Source of the DNA: Podocnemis expansa
Taxonomy: Eukaryota > Chordata > Testudines > Podocnemididae
Assembly: GCA_007922195.1 (NCBI GenBank)
Contig: ML682232.1
Location: 417,268 to 481,267, forward strand
Reading direction: 5' to 3'
Length of the DNA: 64,000 nucleotides
Part shown: positions 13,467 through 25,300 of the stretch, in pieces
How the letters are laid out: each line of letters starts with the position of its first letter
Numbering within the stretch: the stretch's first letter is position 1
Notes under the pieces: generated by a model
What the model was told of the DNA's origin: nothing
Seen by the model: the letters and a program-made list of their open reading frames with translations, nothing else
The model's database searches: none
Translations under genes and position numbers: made by a program

Positions 13467-15279
13467 ACACCTCTATGTTTTGTAGCAGGGCTTTTTTGTG
13501 TGTCAGGGAGGTGCCTTTTGCTAGTCCTCTGAATACATCCCTGATTTTGGCCAATTTAAAAGCCCTTTAACAAAAAACTCAGTTTGTACATGCTCAGTAG
13601 AAACTTGTTAGAGTTTGACAGCTAAATTCTCTGCAAATTATCTGCACTGAGAATATTTCAGCCTCGGGATGAAGGAAATGAGCAAGACTTTTTCTCCATT
13701 TGTTGTTCCAAGCCTCTGTGGCACCCAGCACTGGAATGGAGAGCAAGGAAACTGTCTCTCCTCTGCTCTTATTTCTCCCCCTGCTGGTACACAGTCAGCA
13801 TGAAAGAAGAAACTGATTCATATAGAGAGAAGAAGAGCTGGATCCTGTGGACGGTGGGACTTTATCCAGCTCTCTGATATCCTCAGTTCAAAGCTGGACT
13901 CATCAGTGAGGTTTCATTCCTAAACCTACAAGTGACATGATCAGGCTCAGATGTAAGGGGAGGTGGGTTAAGGTTAGGGTGCACCATAATTCCAAAAATG
14001 CATAATCATAAATCAGATCATATACATATTCTAAAAGAGACTAACTCCTGTATCTTACATTGTACCACACACTTCAGGATTGGCTTACTTAATTCTGTGA
14101 ACAGTATGGATCATGCGCTATCCACATGCCACAATATACACAAGCAACCTTAATTCTGGCATTTCTTAACTTTGAGCACATTGGTTTGCAATCTTAATGT
14201 TCTTTTAGCATAGGTTTTTGGATGCAGATGTGTGTATTATAAGTATAACTTCTGTACCATATATATCCATGCAGATTCTGTACCACAGATATAATAGCCA
14301 GACATAGAGAAGCTACACAGGATTTGGTGATGCTCTGATAGGCTGTTTCCATTCGACAAGTACAGTCAAGAATATGGCATGCTTATTCCTAAGTGTATTC
14401 CAGAACTACTTTCTTTAAAACAGAGCTGATCTTCACTTCCTCAGATCTTTCCTTCCTATACAGAACCAGGGTAAAAACACCATCTGGAGCCACTGCAAAT
14501 GAAATACCTTGCAAGGCATCTCAAAGAATATTCAGGTACACTAGGTCTCCTATCACCAAACTTTGTGTTTTGCGCTAGACTTCAGTTCTCCTAGAAGCAC
14601 CTCCAACCTCTGCCCCTCTCCCTGAAGAAAGCTTGTATATTCTTCTATCTATGCTACTTTTATGATCCTAGGTGGATCATTTGATGAGCATGTGCCATCT
14701 TGTTGGTATAGTGGCTATGCCAGCTATGCGTATTTAGTTCCGTTCAGAAAAGGTATAATGGTGGGAGGTATCAGAATTTAACTTTAGCATCTGAACATTC
14801 AGCAAGACTCAGACTAAAATCCCATGCCCTCATTCTGCCAAAAGACTGCACCTTCTCTGCTCCACTACTCTGTGTTTTTAGGCACAATGCCTAAAAAGTG
14901 GGAAACTAGAAGAATCCTGCACCGTTTTCCATAATATCACTTTCTCCTCCATATGAGAGCTATTCCATAACTATGCTGGTTTGGTAAGCCAGACAGAACA
15001 AAGATTGATTATGAAAATAATTCAGTAGCAAAAAAAGAAGAGTGGATTTGTTTTATCTTGTTCCAAGGCAAAGCAAGTTTATCCTCTTTTTCAGTGCAAA
15101 TGTTAAGAGCATAGCTAATGGACCTTCACATATGATTTTCCCTGCTGTATTGTGGTAGGGCGCTGTCAATGTGAATAGGTTTTTCTTCAGTCTCTTCCCC
15201 TTAGACGCCACTCCCATAAAGAGCTGATACATTTCATTAGTTACCTATTATCACCATTTCTTAGGCAAATTTTCCTCTG
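13467..15279. other. Non-coding DNA, no feature seen
   Basis: The stretch is AT-rich with no repeats I can class and no gene. A tiny GGGTTAAGGTTAGGG motif near 13966 is too short to be an interstitial telomeric array. Confidence 0.4.
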
Positions 15280-15600
15280 GACAAGCTTGGAATGTTGTTG
15301 CGGACAAACGGTGTCTTTTCAGCAGGGGTGTTGCTGCCCCAGGAAGGGATCCGGGGCACGGCCCCAGGTCCCGCCCCCTGGCCCACAGGCCCCGCCCGCA
15401 GGCCATGCCGCCTGGGGACTGGGCTGCCGCGGCCGCGGGCAGCTGGGCCCTGGATCTCTGGCCCAATCGGGCCAGAGACTGGACGAGGGGCTTCCCGACC
15501 CAGGGCACCGGCGCTGGGATTCGGGGCACATGCCCCAGGTGCCCAGTGCCAGCGACGCCCCCTGCTTTTCAGTCCATTGCTAGAGCACAAGCCTCCTTGG
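15280..15600. other. Short CpG-rich island
   Basis: Between about 15301 and 15560 I count roughly 20 CpG dinucleotides in about 260 bp, including GCGGCCGC at 15429-15436, in an otherwise AT-rich, CpG-poor region. Open frames on both strands (70-109 codons) are typical of GC-rich DNA and none resembles a known protein. It could be a CpG-island promoter, or the GC-rich core of a transposable element whose ends I cannot define. The near-inverse edges GACAAGCTTGG (15279) and ACAAGCCTCCTTGG (15588) are not convincing ends. Confidence 0.45.
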
Positions 15601-16165
15601 AGGCTATTCTAGTGAGTGCATTTTGCTAACAGTGTTAAGAGCATAATCATTAACTTGTTTTTAGATAAAAGCTGTGAAGCAGAGGACTCTTATCTCTGTT
15701 TTGCCTCTTATCAGCAGGCATCTCAGCAGCTACTCTTCACCTCCAGACTACATACTGAATGGGGGTGTGGGACCAAGTTGACTGCAAATGCTAACAGCTG
15801 TGCCTGTGTGTCCCAGGAACACCGAAAACCTTGTCTTCTCAGCAACCTGCCCTCTCTGGGTGTGCTGTTTACTTTCCCCAGTTGTGTCTTCAAGGGTAAT
15901 TTTCCTTGGCGGGAGAAACCTTACTAAACTATATCAAACATGAGAGAGGAACCTTATGGAAAAGTTGTATGCAATCTAATAGAAAATGACAACGTCTCTC
16001 TGAATTACTTCACCCAACCATATTACAGAATATAATATAGAACTTCTTTCTATAAAACTCTGGAAGATTATTTAAAAGAAAGGGAAAGTGGGGCTTATAA
16101 TTCTCTACTAAAAGTATGAATTTCAGTCCTATTATAGTCTATGGGACCGTTTCCTGAAGCTCGAG
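15601..16165. other. Non-coding DNA, no feature seen
   Basis: No gene or repeat is recognised. A 103-codon frame (15616-15927) starts in the flank of the CpG-rich patch and shows no domain. Confidence 0.35.
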
Positions 16166-16290
16166 TTGTCTAGTGGCTGAAGTGCAATATATGTGTAAGG
16201 ACTCCTTGCTTCACTTCCTATTTCTGCAACTCACATAACCATTCAGATTTATACAGCTGTAAAACGAAGACAACAAAACTTGGCAAAACA
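16166..16290 (+). repeat. Degenerate tRNA-derived SINE (MIR-like)
   Basis: GTCTAGTGGCTGAAGTGCAA resembles a tRNA-type A box region. It is followed about 80 bp later by CAGATTTATACAGCTGTAAA, which matches the conserved MIR-type core 'cagtttccccatctgtaaaa'. The copy is old and strongly mutated. Confidence 0.45.
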
Positions 16291-17506
16291 TGTTGGAGGG
16301 TTTCTCTTACTAAACAATGAGGTTACTTGGGGTTTCCTGTAACTCTTTATAGACAAGTCAGACAACCAGTATTTGTTGACTGCAGTGGTGTAGGTACGAA
16401 ATTAAAGAAATAAATTCTCATTTCTTCACCATTTCTGGCACGAAATATTTCTGCTCTTAAAGTTGCTTCACTGGAGTAAGATCCTTGAGCTGGAGTAGTA
16501 AACTTCTGAGTGTTAAACAAGTGCTTAAGCACGTGAGCAGCCCTACTAAATTCAAAGCAACTGTCCTCTGTACATTAGGTTTCCTCCTCATCACCACACT
16601 TGTAAGCTGTCTTCCTTCTTGCTGGAATTTCTAGAGACCAGTGGAGGCTTCCCCACTGGGACACCTACCACTCTGCCCATTCAGAAAAAAAAGTGAAAAT
16701 AAATCCACAGAAAGGGACAGCCACCCCACCCCACCCCACCCCCAATTCTGCGTATGTTATTCCCAGCTAGTTCATCAAAGTGTGAACATAGGTTTGCGGC
16801 ACATTCCCATAGGGGCTCCAGAGCAGAAACAGCCTGTCAGCTACACCACAACTCCAGCTTTTGAACATACCCTTCAATAACTAGCATCTGTAGCACTCAG
16901 ACGCCGGCAAGTTACAGTAGCCACTTAAAATTCTGAATATGATCCCACTGAAAAGAAATAGGATGGGAAGTGCCACCTGGAACCGGAATAAAATGAGGGA
17001 ATCCTAAATTTCCTGCACATTCTGATTCCAGCTAAAAACATTTCTCATATTAGAAGATATCTATTTTTTCTAATATTTATTTATTTATTCTAATACGTTG
17101 TTCCACCCTGTTTGAATCCAAACAACTGCTTCAGTTTGCTGAAATAGTCTGACTCGATCCTATAAATTACATTTCTCTGCACTTATTTTCCCTCCCATGT
17201 TGTAAATTTTCCATCTTCAAGCATCTGACAATCTTCCATGAAAGCTGAAGCAATAAATAAATTAGTCTTTAGAAGTGACACCGGACTCCTTAGTTTTCTC
17301 TTTTAATTGACAAATAAATAAGCTATAGGATGTTTTATTAACCAATGTACTTTATTGTTCCATACAAATAATGTTCTGATGTAACTCTTATTCAACATCA
17401 AGTTAATAAAACACCTTAAATACATGTTTTACTTGTCATTAATGCAAGTCCTGTGTAGACTAATTGAATTAAATAGCAGTATGGGGAAATGACTGGTGTC
17501 AGGATC
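16291..17506. other. Non-coding DNA with a CCCCA simple repeat
   Basis: A short (CCCCA)n run sits at 16721-16743. The rest has no recognised feature. Confidence 0.4.
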
Positions 17507-17514
17507 ATTTAGAA

Positions 17515-18162
17515 CAGGGGTCTCAGACACACGGCCCCTAAAGCTATTTCCTGTGGCCTGCAATGACACTATGGCTGTGTCCACACAAGGCTTTTATTTT
17601 GAAACAACAACCGTTGTTTCAAAATAAAAGTTGTCATGTCTGAACTACTTTTCTTTATTTTGAAATAACGTCCATCATTTTGGAACAATAAAACCTAGGT
17701 TGTAATCGAAATAGCAGTTATTTCAAAATAACACCATTTGGATGTTTTATTTCAAAATAACAATTATTTCAAAATAACACTTTTGCCCTTTTTCTTCCCA
17801 GGGTGCCTTCCTTTTTCTATATACTGGGTGGGGGCATGGTCCAGGAAGGGGGACATGTTGCCACATCTCCCATGCTGCCCCTCTCCTGTGTCCAGACATG
17901 CTATTTCACTTTGAGGGTTTCCCTTATTTCAAATTAACATTTTCTCATTTCAAATTAAGTTATTTCAAAATAACTCATTTTGAAATAACTTATTTCGAAA
18001 TAAGCATTTACATGTGAACACAGCCTATCGTTACCAATATTTGCAATATCATTGTATGAAAAGGTTTCAGTGGTGCGGCCCTTGGGCTAATGTCCTAGTC
18101 TTTATGTGGCCTTATACTAGTTCTCATGTGGCCCTCGTGGTGATTTGATTTTGAGACGCATG
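17515..18162. mobile_element. hAT MITE split by a nested Harbinger-type MITE
   Basis: The element starts CAGGGGTCTCAGACAC and ends TTTTGAGACGCATG, with an identical 8-bp target duplication ATTTAGAA at 17507-17514 and 18163-18170. Perfect 8-bp duplications and these ends indicate the hAT superfamily. Its sequence, once the insert 17573-18025 is left out, matches the reverse complement of the uninterrupted copy at 61823-62048. The left part is 17515-17572 and the right part runs from about 18026. It has no coding capacity. Confidence 0.85.
17573..18025. mobile_element. Harbinger-type MITE, TTTCGAAA family, copy 2 (nested)
   Basis: The ends are GGCTGTGTCCACAC and GTGAACACAGCC, flanked by TAT on both sides (17570-17572 and 18026-18028). 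It shares palindromic TTATTTCAAAATAA units and the GCCCTTTTTCTTCCCAGGGT core with the copies at 8149 and 37308. It is inserted inside the hAT MITE at 17515-18162, so it jumped later than that element. Confidence 0.85.
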
Positions 18163-18170
18163 ATTTAGAA

Positions 18171-19411
18171 CAAACAGGCCAATAATTCATAGTTCCTGGT
18201 AAGATTAAGCATCCCAATACTAGCATCCCAAATTTCAATATCTGGATCCATTCAGACCTGGAAGAACTGACACTGGAGCTCTAGTGTCTGCTACTGGTTA
18301 TCACACAGGATATCTTGATGGTGAAGATTATGGTACTAGTTATTTGGGGGCAGGGATTAATGCACAAGAGAATATAACAATAGATCTCGCACATCCTTAC
18401 TCTGCAAGTCACCCCATTGACTCCTCCTGCCCCAAATGCCCTAGAATTGATTCCCCTGCCAATAGTAAGGAGTGCACAAGTTCATCCTGTTCCCAGCATG
18501 AAAACATATTGTATGGACACTTCAAGCTGTTGTCACAAATATTCTTATCCACTTTAAAAGAAATTAATGAAATGAAACAGGCAGCATGTACTTCAGAATG
18601 CTGGTCTTCAGTTCTTTCCTGATATGTTAGGGATTCTTGCATTAAGAATGCATCCTGTTGCTAAATAAGGAACAAAAAGAAAACACAAGTTAAATTCTAT
18701 CAATATAGTTCAAAAACTATCATTTCAGAAACAAAGCTCTATATTTGTTTCACCTGAGGATGTGATGTTGGATGGACAACTTGCTCTGTTTCAAAGCCAG
18801 GAGCCATTTAATCAGCATGTAACATCAAAATCAGGTATCACGGGAACCAGAACCAAGCTGTGAGTGATGCATATGCAGATGGTCAAGCACTTTAATTTCT
18901 CCCAGTGGAAGAAGTGTGATATTTTACTTCATTAGAATAGTAAAGAATTGTTGTAATGTCAGATGTGACAATTCCTTTAGCTCTATGCCACTTGTAAGTT
19001 AACTTCTTGGAAGAAGTTTAGGCATAGTCAATATCCTTAGAAAGAACATGACAGAAATATCACCAGAGAGCCAGAAGTCCTCTAACTAAACATGTGCTTC
19101 AGAAGCTGACCATTTGTTTGAAGGCATATGTAACATTTGTTTAAATTCCCATGCTATTGAGATGATTGACAAATAGCTGATTTGTCTGGTTTTCTCATTT
19201 TCTTCTAATAGACAAAAATGGATACAACAAATCCTCAAAGAGTATATTGAACCAAAGTTCACTGCTGTCTTTTGATCCCAAAATTCAACCTGAAATTTCA
19301 GATAAAACAGAAATTGTGTCACAGAAGGGGAGGGCTTAGTTTAAGACAACTGTTACTCAGTCAGCCATTTTTGGAAACTACTTCTCATAGTACTGTTAAA
19401 CTTTCAATATC
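18171..19411. other. Non-coding DNA, no feature seen
   Basis: A 112-codon plus-strand frame at 18284-18622 has no recognisable domain, no strong start context and no exon borders. I leave it uncalled. Confidence 0.4.
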
Positions 19412-19628
19412 CAAACAAGAAGTCCTGTAGCACTTAAAGACTTTATTTTTTGCATGAGCTTACATGGGAGCAAATCCCACTTCATCAGATGCTTCAAAGC
19501 TTCTGACAAAGTGGGATTTTCTCCCAGGAAAGCTCATCCAAAAAATAAATTTGTTAGTCCATAAGTGCCATAGGACTCCTTGTTTGCTTGTTTTACTGAA
19601 CTAGACTAACACAGCTACCCCTTCAGAT
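19412..19628. mobile_element. Foldback Penelope-like repeat with hammerhead-like cores
   Basis: Two arms face each other. The left arm reads AGTCCTGTAGCACTTAAAGA and TGCATGAGCT on the way in. The right arm gives the inverse, with AATTTGTTAGTCC and GTGCCATAGGACTCC. The right end is CTAGACTAACACAGCTACCC. Each arm carries a hammerhead-like segment. On the minus strand CTGATGA is intact (19482-19488) but the GAAA box has mutated to GTAA. On the plus strand GAAA is intact (19528-19531) but CTGATGA reads CTGACAA (19503-19509). Assignment to Penelope-like elements is inference from the hammerhead motif. Confidence 0.6.
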
Positions 19629-20518
19629 CTTGATTTCAGTATCCAAATGTCAAGGTTCTAAAAAATCAACAATCTAATTCCTCTTCCAAAATTCCAACAT
19701 ATAATCCTATGACTGATGAAGAAACATCCAATTTGTTATGCAAACTGCAGATGCATATGAAGAAAATATATTAGCACAAAATTTTGAAACAGCAAACCCT
19801 CTATCTGCACGTAAAATCCTTTTCCTTGTGCTGTTTCATTTTCTTATAAATTTAAGTATTCGGAGTGAAAAAATTAGAAATACTGAAACCCACGGTGTAT
19901 TTCCACTCTTAGGTTACTGGCTTAATAATGTAATATAAGTTGTCTATTATTATTTAATTTAAAAAAAAAGAATCCATCTAAATTCCAGCTGGTCTGTGTG
20001 ATCCAGTCTGCTACAGGCAAAACAGCAGTGTTTACTCATTTCTGTATTTGAATTTGCTTGCACCTGCACCTGCCTGAATTCTAGCCTCGAAAACAACAAG
20101 TGGTTTTGATGAAACATTTGTTTTTCTTTTGAATTCTCTGCATGATCTGTCCATTAAAAAAAAAATCTAGTGCTATTAATCAAAAGCTGGATCAGGATTT
20201 CTGTATGGTAAGCTGATCTTGTGAGGATCAATATTTGCAAAAAATATGCCAGCTTTGGATGGCGTGGTGTTCTCTAAACCACAGAAACCTTTCATGAAAA
20301 ACATCACAAGAAAAGAAGCTTGCAAATGAAATAGACAGTTTACTTTTCATTTATAAGGCTCATAGCTGGAATGTATGAATTATCTTCAGGCATTTAGAAT
20401 GTACTGAAAATTTTCCTAACAGTTATGTCAGTTTGAAACTCCTACAGTTTTTGAGATACTCTGTACACATTTTTACAGTTATAGGCCAAAGTTTTCAAGA
20501 CTGACTAGTGAGTGATAA
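19629..20518. other. Non-coding DNA, no feature seen
   Basis: The stretch is AT-rich, with short A runs at 19960 and 20156. No gene or repeat is recognised. Confidence 0.4.
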
Positions 20519-20908
20519 GGGCTATGTCTACATTAGAAAGCTTAGTTCGGACTTGCTTAGTCTGAACTAAGCAGTTCCAGGTTAGTTCAAATTAACCTGA
20601 GCTTAGTTCAAACTAACCACAGCTTTTTAGTTTGAACTAAAAAAGTACAGCTAGTTTGAACTAAAAGTTAGTTCAAACTAAAAAAACCAGCTCTAGTTCG
20701 AACTAACCGCTTAGTTCGAACTTGTTTAGTTCAAACTAGCATGGCTATATCATGCTAGTTCAAACTAAAGTTCAAACTAAGCTTTGCTTAAAAATCTGCT
20801 AAAATTTTTTTTTAGTTTGAACTAGGCAAAGCCTAGTGTAGACAGGGGCCAAATTAGTCCGGAGTAAGCCTCCTTAATCCGAACTAATTTGCTAGTGTAC
20901 ACATAGCC
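20519..20908. mobile_element. Harbinger-type MITE, TAGTTCGAACTA family
   Basis: The ends are GGGCTATGTCTACATTAG and GCTAGTGTACACATAGCC. The interior is packed with variants of the palindrome TAGTTCGAACTA (perfect at 20694-20705). About 70 bp inside the right end lies a second TIR-like motif, CCTAGTGTAGACAGGGGCC. The reverse complement of this right end lines up with the left end of the element at 28923, so the two are the same subfamily in opposite orientation. The flanks (TAA against TAC) do not give a clean 3-bp duplication. It codes for nothing. Confidence 0.75.
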
Positions 20909-21843
20909 TACCTAAGGACTCTAATTCTTAGAAAGTGTTGAACACATATCCTCTGAAAACCAAATCCATTTAAAGTGTCACATATTGAACACTCAAAAAT
21001 TGAGGCAACCAAAACCATTAATCATTTCTGAAAAACCTAGCCACATATTTTATCTTAACTGTTCTGCTATGACTAGGGAAAAGAACAAGTACAAAGCCAC
21101 TCACTCTTGTTACCCACAATTTGGGATGGGTTACAAAAGGCATATACAAACCTTCGAACTAGCTTTGGTCAAAAATTATAGAGTTTTCACAATAAATTTT
21201 GAACCAAAGTAATTTGTTTCATAGATGTTGGAAGGGGACGTTTTTTTTAATTTCACGTTTTTATCAATTTTTTGGTGTTAGAAATATTTGGACTTTTTAG
21301 TTTTAGCCCTTCTCACTCCCCCCTCCCCCCCATTTTGCCACTAAAAAAACGGGGATGATGGAGAGGAAAGACAGGAGAAAATACTTGGTCTGGGGTTCTA
21401 CAATAAATATTTTTTTAAATACAAAAAATATAATTATATTATACTGTACTATATGGTCTATTATATTAAAGGGCATTTTAGGATGAAAAATCTTCTTTAA
21501 AAGATTTCAGCCATTTACATGATCTAAATCTTATAGTTTTAATACACAGAAGGGTAAGTTTCACAGCACCTTGGGAAAGAAGACAATAACCCAAACTTCT
21601 CCAAATCCCGCTGCTCATCAGTGCATCATGTCATTCTCTATTCTCCTTGAAGTGGATGTACAATACTCTTGCTATAAAATAGCATTTATTATGCTCTTTT
21701 GTCCTCATCCGCACCCTGCCTATATTCCTTACCACTGGATTTTTATTCCAAGTTTTAACAACATCAAAGGGTTATCAATGAACCCTTCTTGGTTTTCAAA
21801 ACTTTTAAAAATATTTCTTTCTCCCCAAAATGACACGCACAGC
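20909..21843. other. Non-coding DNA, low-complexity patches
   Basis: A T-rich then C-rich low-complexity patch is at 21235-21340 and an AT-rich patch at 21405-21475. No gene is seen. Confidence 0.4.
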
Positions 21844-22130
21844 TTGGGAACATACAAACTGTCAGACTAACTGAGATCCAAAATCCATCTAGCCCAGTAT
21901 GCTGTTTCTGACAGTGGCCACTATCAGCAGCTTCCTAGGAAGTGCAATAAGGAGAAATGGGATAGTATGGCCCCTACATTCGGTCTCATCCCAATCCTTA
22001 ATATGTAGAGATTGGCTTAAACCTCAGTTTATGGGGTTTCATGTCCCTTTCCACATTTCTATACTTAATTCTTTTAACTCTGGTTATCCATATGAATGTC
22101 CAATCCCTGTTGAGCAATAGTCAGTCCTAG
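21844..22130 (-). mobile_element. CR1-type LINE, 3' end fragment
   Basis: On the plus strand the piece reads ATCCATCTAGCCCAGTATGC followed by TGTTTCTGACAGTGGCCACT. This is the reverse complement of the CR1 3' tail (gggctagatggat...). It is 5'-truncated and non-coding, and it lies directly beside the foldback repeat at 22151. Confidence 0.7.
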
Positions 22131-22150
22131 AAAGGTGACAGGTATGATGT

Positions 22151-22338
22151 CAAACAAACGAGGAGTCCTGCGGCACTTAAAGACTAATACATGTATTTAT
22201 TGCATGAGCTTTCATGGGAGAAAATCCCACTTCATTAGATGAAAGCTCATTCAATAAATAAATTGGTCAGTCTTTAATTACCACAGGCCTCCTTCTTTGT
22301 TTTACTGAACTAGACTAACACTGCTGCCCCTTTGGAAT
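22151..22338. mobile_element. Foldback Penelope-like repeat, partial right arm
   Basis: The left arm runs CAAACAAACGAGGAGTCCTG to TTCATTAGATG. The right arm starts at AAAGCTCATTCAATAAATAA and ends ACTAGACTAACACTGCTGCC. The left arm, read on the minus strand, has a hammerhead-like segment in which CTGATGA has become CTAATGA and GAAA is intact. The right arm has lost its stem II segment, so the palindrome is asymmetrical in the middle. Confidence 0.6.
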
Positions 22339-25300
22339 TTAGCAACATGCAAGGCATGATATCTATCCTCTGTCTGGGCTACAAATAGGGTAAAGCATTG
22401 TTATCAGCCCTGAAACTTCATGAGACATGGGTTCTTTGCATTGTGACATTAATGACATTAGAAATCCTGTTCTGGGCAATACTGACATGTTTCAGAAGCT
22501 TTCATGAAGCCTGTACATGAGCAGTGTGGCTCTGAACTGATGTGTATCTCTGCCACAATTTTACCCCTTAGGGATAACTGTATCAAGCAGGAGGGCTATG
22601 AGACAAGAAACATTTCCATTTTTTATTAACTCATTTGCCCACTTCTAATCCAAGACCTGGTCCTGAAAATCCTTCCTCGTGTAAGCAGGAAACAAGTCAG
22701 CTTCTGCCCAAAGTACACTGGTGACTTCAGCAGTTTGCAGACTCCTTTTCATAACAAATGTTTTACCCTGAGAAATTAATTTCAAAGAAGGATTGATGGT
22801 GTTTACTTCCAAGCAGCGTCAAGTTTTTAAGGAGTTATTTGGGGAGCCGCAGTAACAAATATTTGAAGCTAGCTCCATAGTGAGACCAAAAGTAAATTCT
22901 CAAGACAAATAAAAGGCAGTGGCCTCTCTTTCCCACTGCTGAAGCACAGCACACCTTGGTAGAGGATCAGTGGCAGGTCTGGTTGCTGGGAAGAAGCTGC
23001 AGAACTCGGCTCCTTCATTACAGTCAAAGCCATTTGTTTTGTTAACCACCTGTGAATGTTAACAAGTGATAATCTAGCTTGAGGAGACATAGATCCACAG
23101 CCTTCTTGAATAAATGCTGTACTTCCCTAGCTTGAACTTCTAAAAGCACAGTTCAAAAGAAATAGCCAAGTTCATTTTCATACACTGAAGCAGTCAGTAA
23201 TTAACAACTCCTAATAAAACAGAGGAGGCTTTGTTACCTAGCATGTTGAATATATTCAGGCACCTCAGACTATATTCAGGCACCGACATGATTGTACTGA
23301 TGTGTCTGAACACAGTATTCAGAGTGAAGCTCCGTGACACAATGCATCCTCAAAACAGACCCATGTGTAACTTGAAAGTGATGCATACTTTTTGTGCTGG
23401 CCATCTGTCCAGGTGCAAATTTTACCCCAGATGAATATTTTCCAAGGGATCATGCAGAGAAAGAGATCAAAGCTGCATTAACCCAATACAGCACACTACT
23501 GTTAAATTTAGCATTTAGTTCTATAGGATCCTTCTAAAAGTTTTGTCATTGTATATAATACCATAGTTCATTACTAAGTCAGAGCCTCAAGGGATTTTTC
23601 CCGTTATTAATTTTTTTCAACAAACAGCATTACACTACCAAACTCTTAGTCAAATATCAAACAATTCTGGTGTAGATCTTTCCATAGGCATAGTTTAAAC
23701 TCTTGAGTGTCCTTCCCTAGTGCTATAATTAGTATTCTCCTGGTTCACCAAATTAAAATCATTTTTTCTGTAAGCAAGTTTTTTCTGTTATGTTTGGCGG
23801 GGTGTGCATGCAAACACCATGCTTTCCCAAAACCCATCTTTAAGAGCTTGATGCACTGCCCACTAAAGTCTCTGGGAAAACTGATCAGGTCTACGTCCTT
23901 GTCCCCAAAGTTCACGTGTAGTCATATTTCATCCAGTCATGTCAATGAAGATACCATGTAGCCATCCCAGTACAAATGAGCACACATCTTCCTCACAGAG
24001 GATCTGACCATAGCAAGTTTCATTTGGTACTTCTTCAAACTAATATTGGAATAATAGTTATTAAGGCTGAACTTTGAAGTGAGGAAATTCATGTTTCCCA
24101 GCAGAGACTGTAGGTTATTTATTATTCTTATCTGCCAGAAGCACTGGACTGCTGACAGTTAACTGTGCCTGTTTTACACTTGAAGAGCTCCTGTTTGTTT
24201 CATTTATGGTATTTTTATACGTGCTTTTAGCAAAGTATATTCTATTAATTAAATTAGAGAGGACTTTTTTTTTTTTTGGTGATTGAGATTGGTTCACATT
24301 CATCCAGTCATTAAACTCCCCATCCCTCCCTCCTACCTTTTACCTTCCACTCCAGTAACATGAATTTTCTTGGTATAAACTGGTATCAAACTGAGATTTT
24401 GCTTTGGGGGCATAGTGAAACGTGTGAAATATTCCTCCAAGGAGTTGCACTCCAGGCACTAAGGTCTATTCTGCTCTCAGGAAAAAAAAAAACCAAACCA
24501 GCTGTAGAAGTCTTTTAAACCATCAGTCAGAAAGGTTGCACTTTATTAGGTAACAAGCCGTTACCAGACACAGGGTCTTTGTCTTATATATGTAACTATT
24601 CCCCTCCTCAACCCACATCCCTCCAAAAAGAGTGCTCAGATTTTTCTTATTTACTATTTGTTCACCCTGTGTAACTTTACTTCAACCACCTCAAAACGCA
24701 TTGGACTCCTCAACGTACTACCTGCTATCTTAACACCAAGATACTCCAACCTAGCTGTAGAAATATGGCCTGGTCCTAAGAAGTGAAAGTTCATCTAATC
24801 AGATACAGCACCAACAAGAGGATCATGTTCAAAATGGTCTCTTTGGGCACACCCACTTTCTGGCTCTCTTTTCCCCTTAACACTTTCACATAAAAGCCTT
24901 TGAGGGACCAGAGATTCAATGCCCTCAATGTGGATGAGCAACCCAAGTGCTGTGTGTCCACATGTGGCTCCCATTTCTACTTATGATGGAACGCAGCAAT
25001 CTTTTGCTCCCCTCTACACACCTCATCAGAACTAACAGCATTAAGGCCTGTATCAGGTTTTCCTTAGATGTAAAGAAAAATCTAATTTGTAACTTTATCA
25101 GTTCTGGTGTGTCCTCTCCTGGAATAAAATACAGCACTTAGGCTTTTTCAGGAATAGCTACAGCTTAAAATCAATGTATTTTGAATTTTACTGACATCAC
25201 AGTTTTAAGTAAAGAATCCATCACAACCTCACCTGCCATCCAAAATGTTATTCACAGCATCACAGCCTGGGAAGTATTTTCCTTCCTGAATAATCATTGT

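Noticed and set aside
13074..13467. Overlapping GC-rich open frames on both strands
   Set aside because: They fall within an hAT-like element and change frame without codon preference.
13961..13985. Telomere-like GGTTAAGGTTAGGG
   Set aside because: Only two imperfect units, which is expected by chance.
15261..15629. Six overlapping frames of 70-109 codons
   Set aside because: Long frames on both strands are expected in a CpG-rich patch, and none resembles a protein family.
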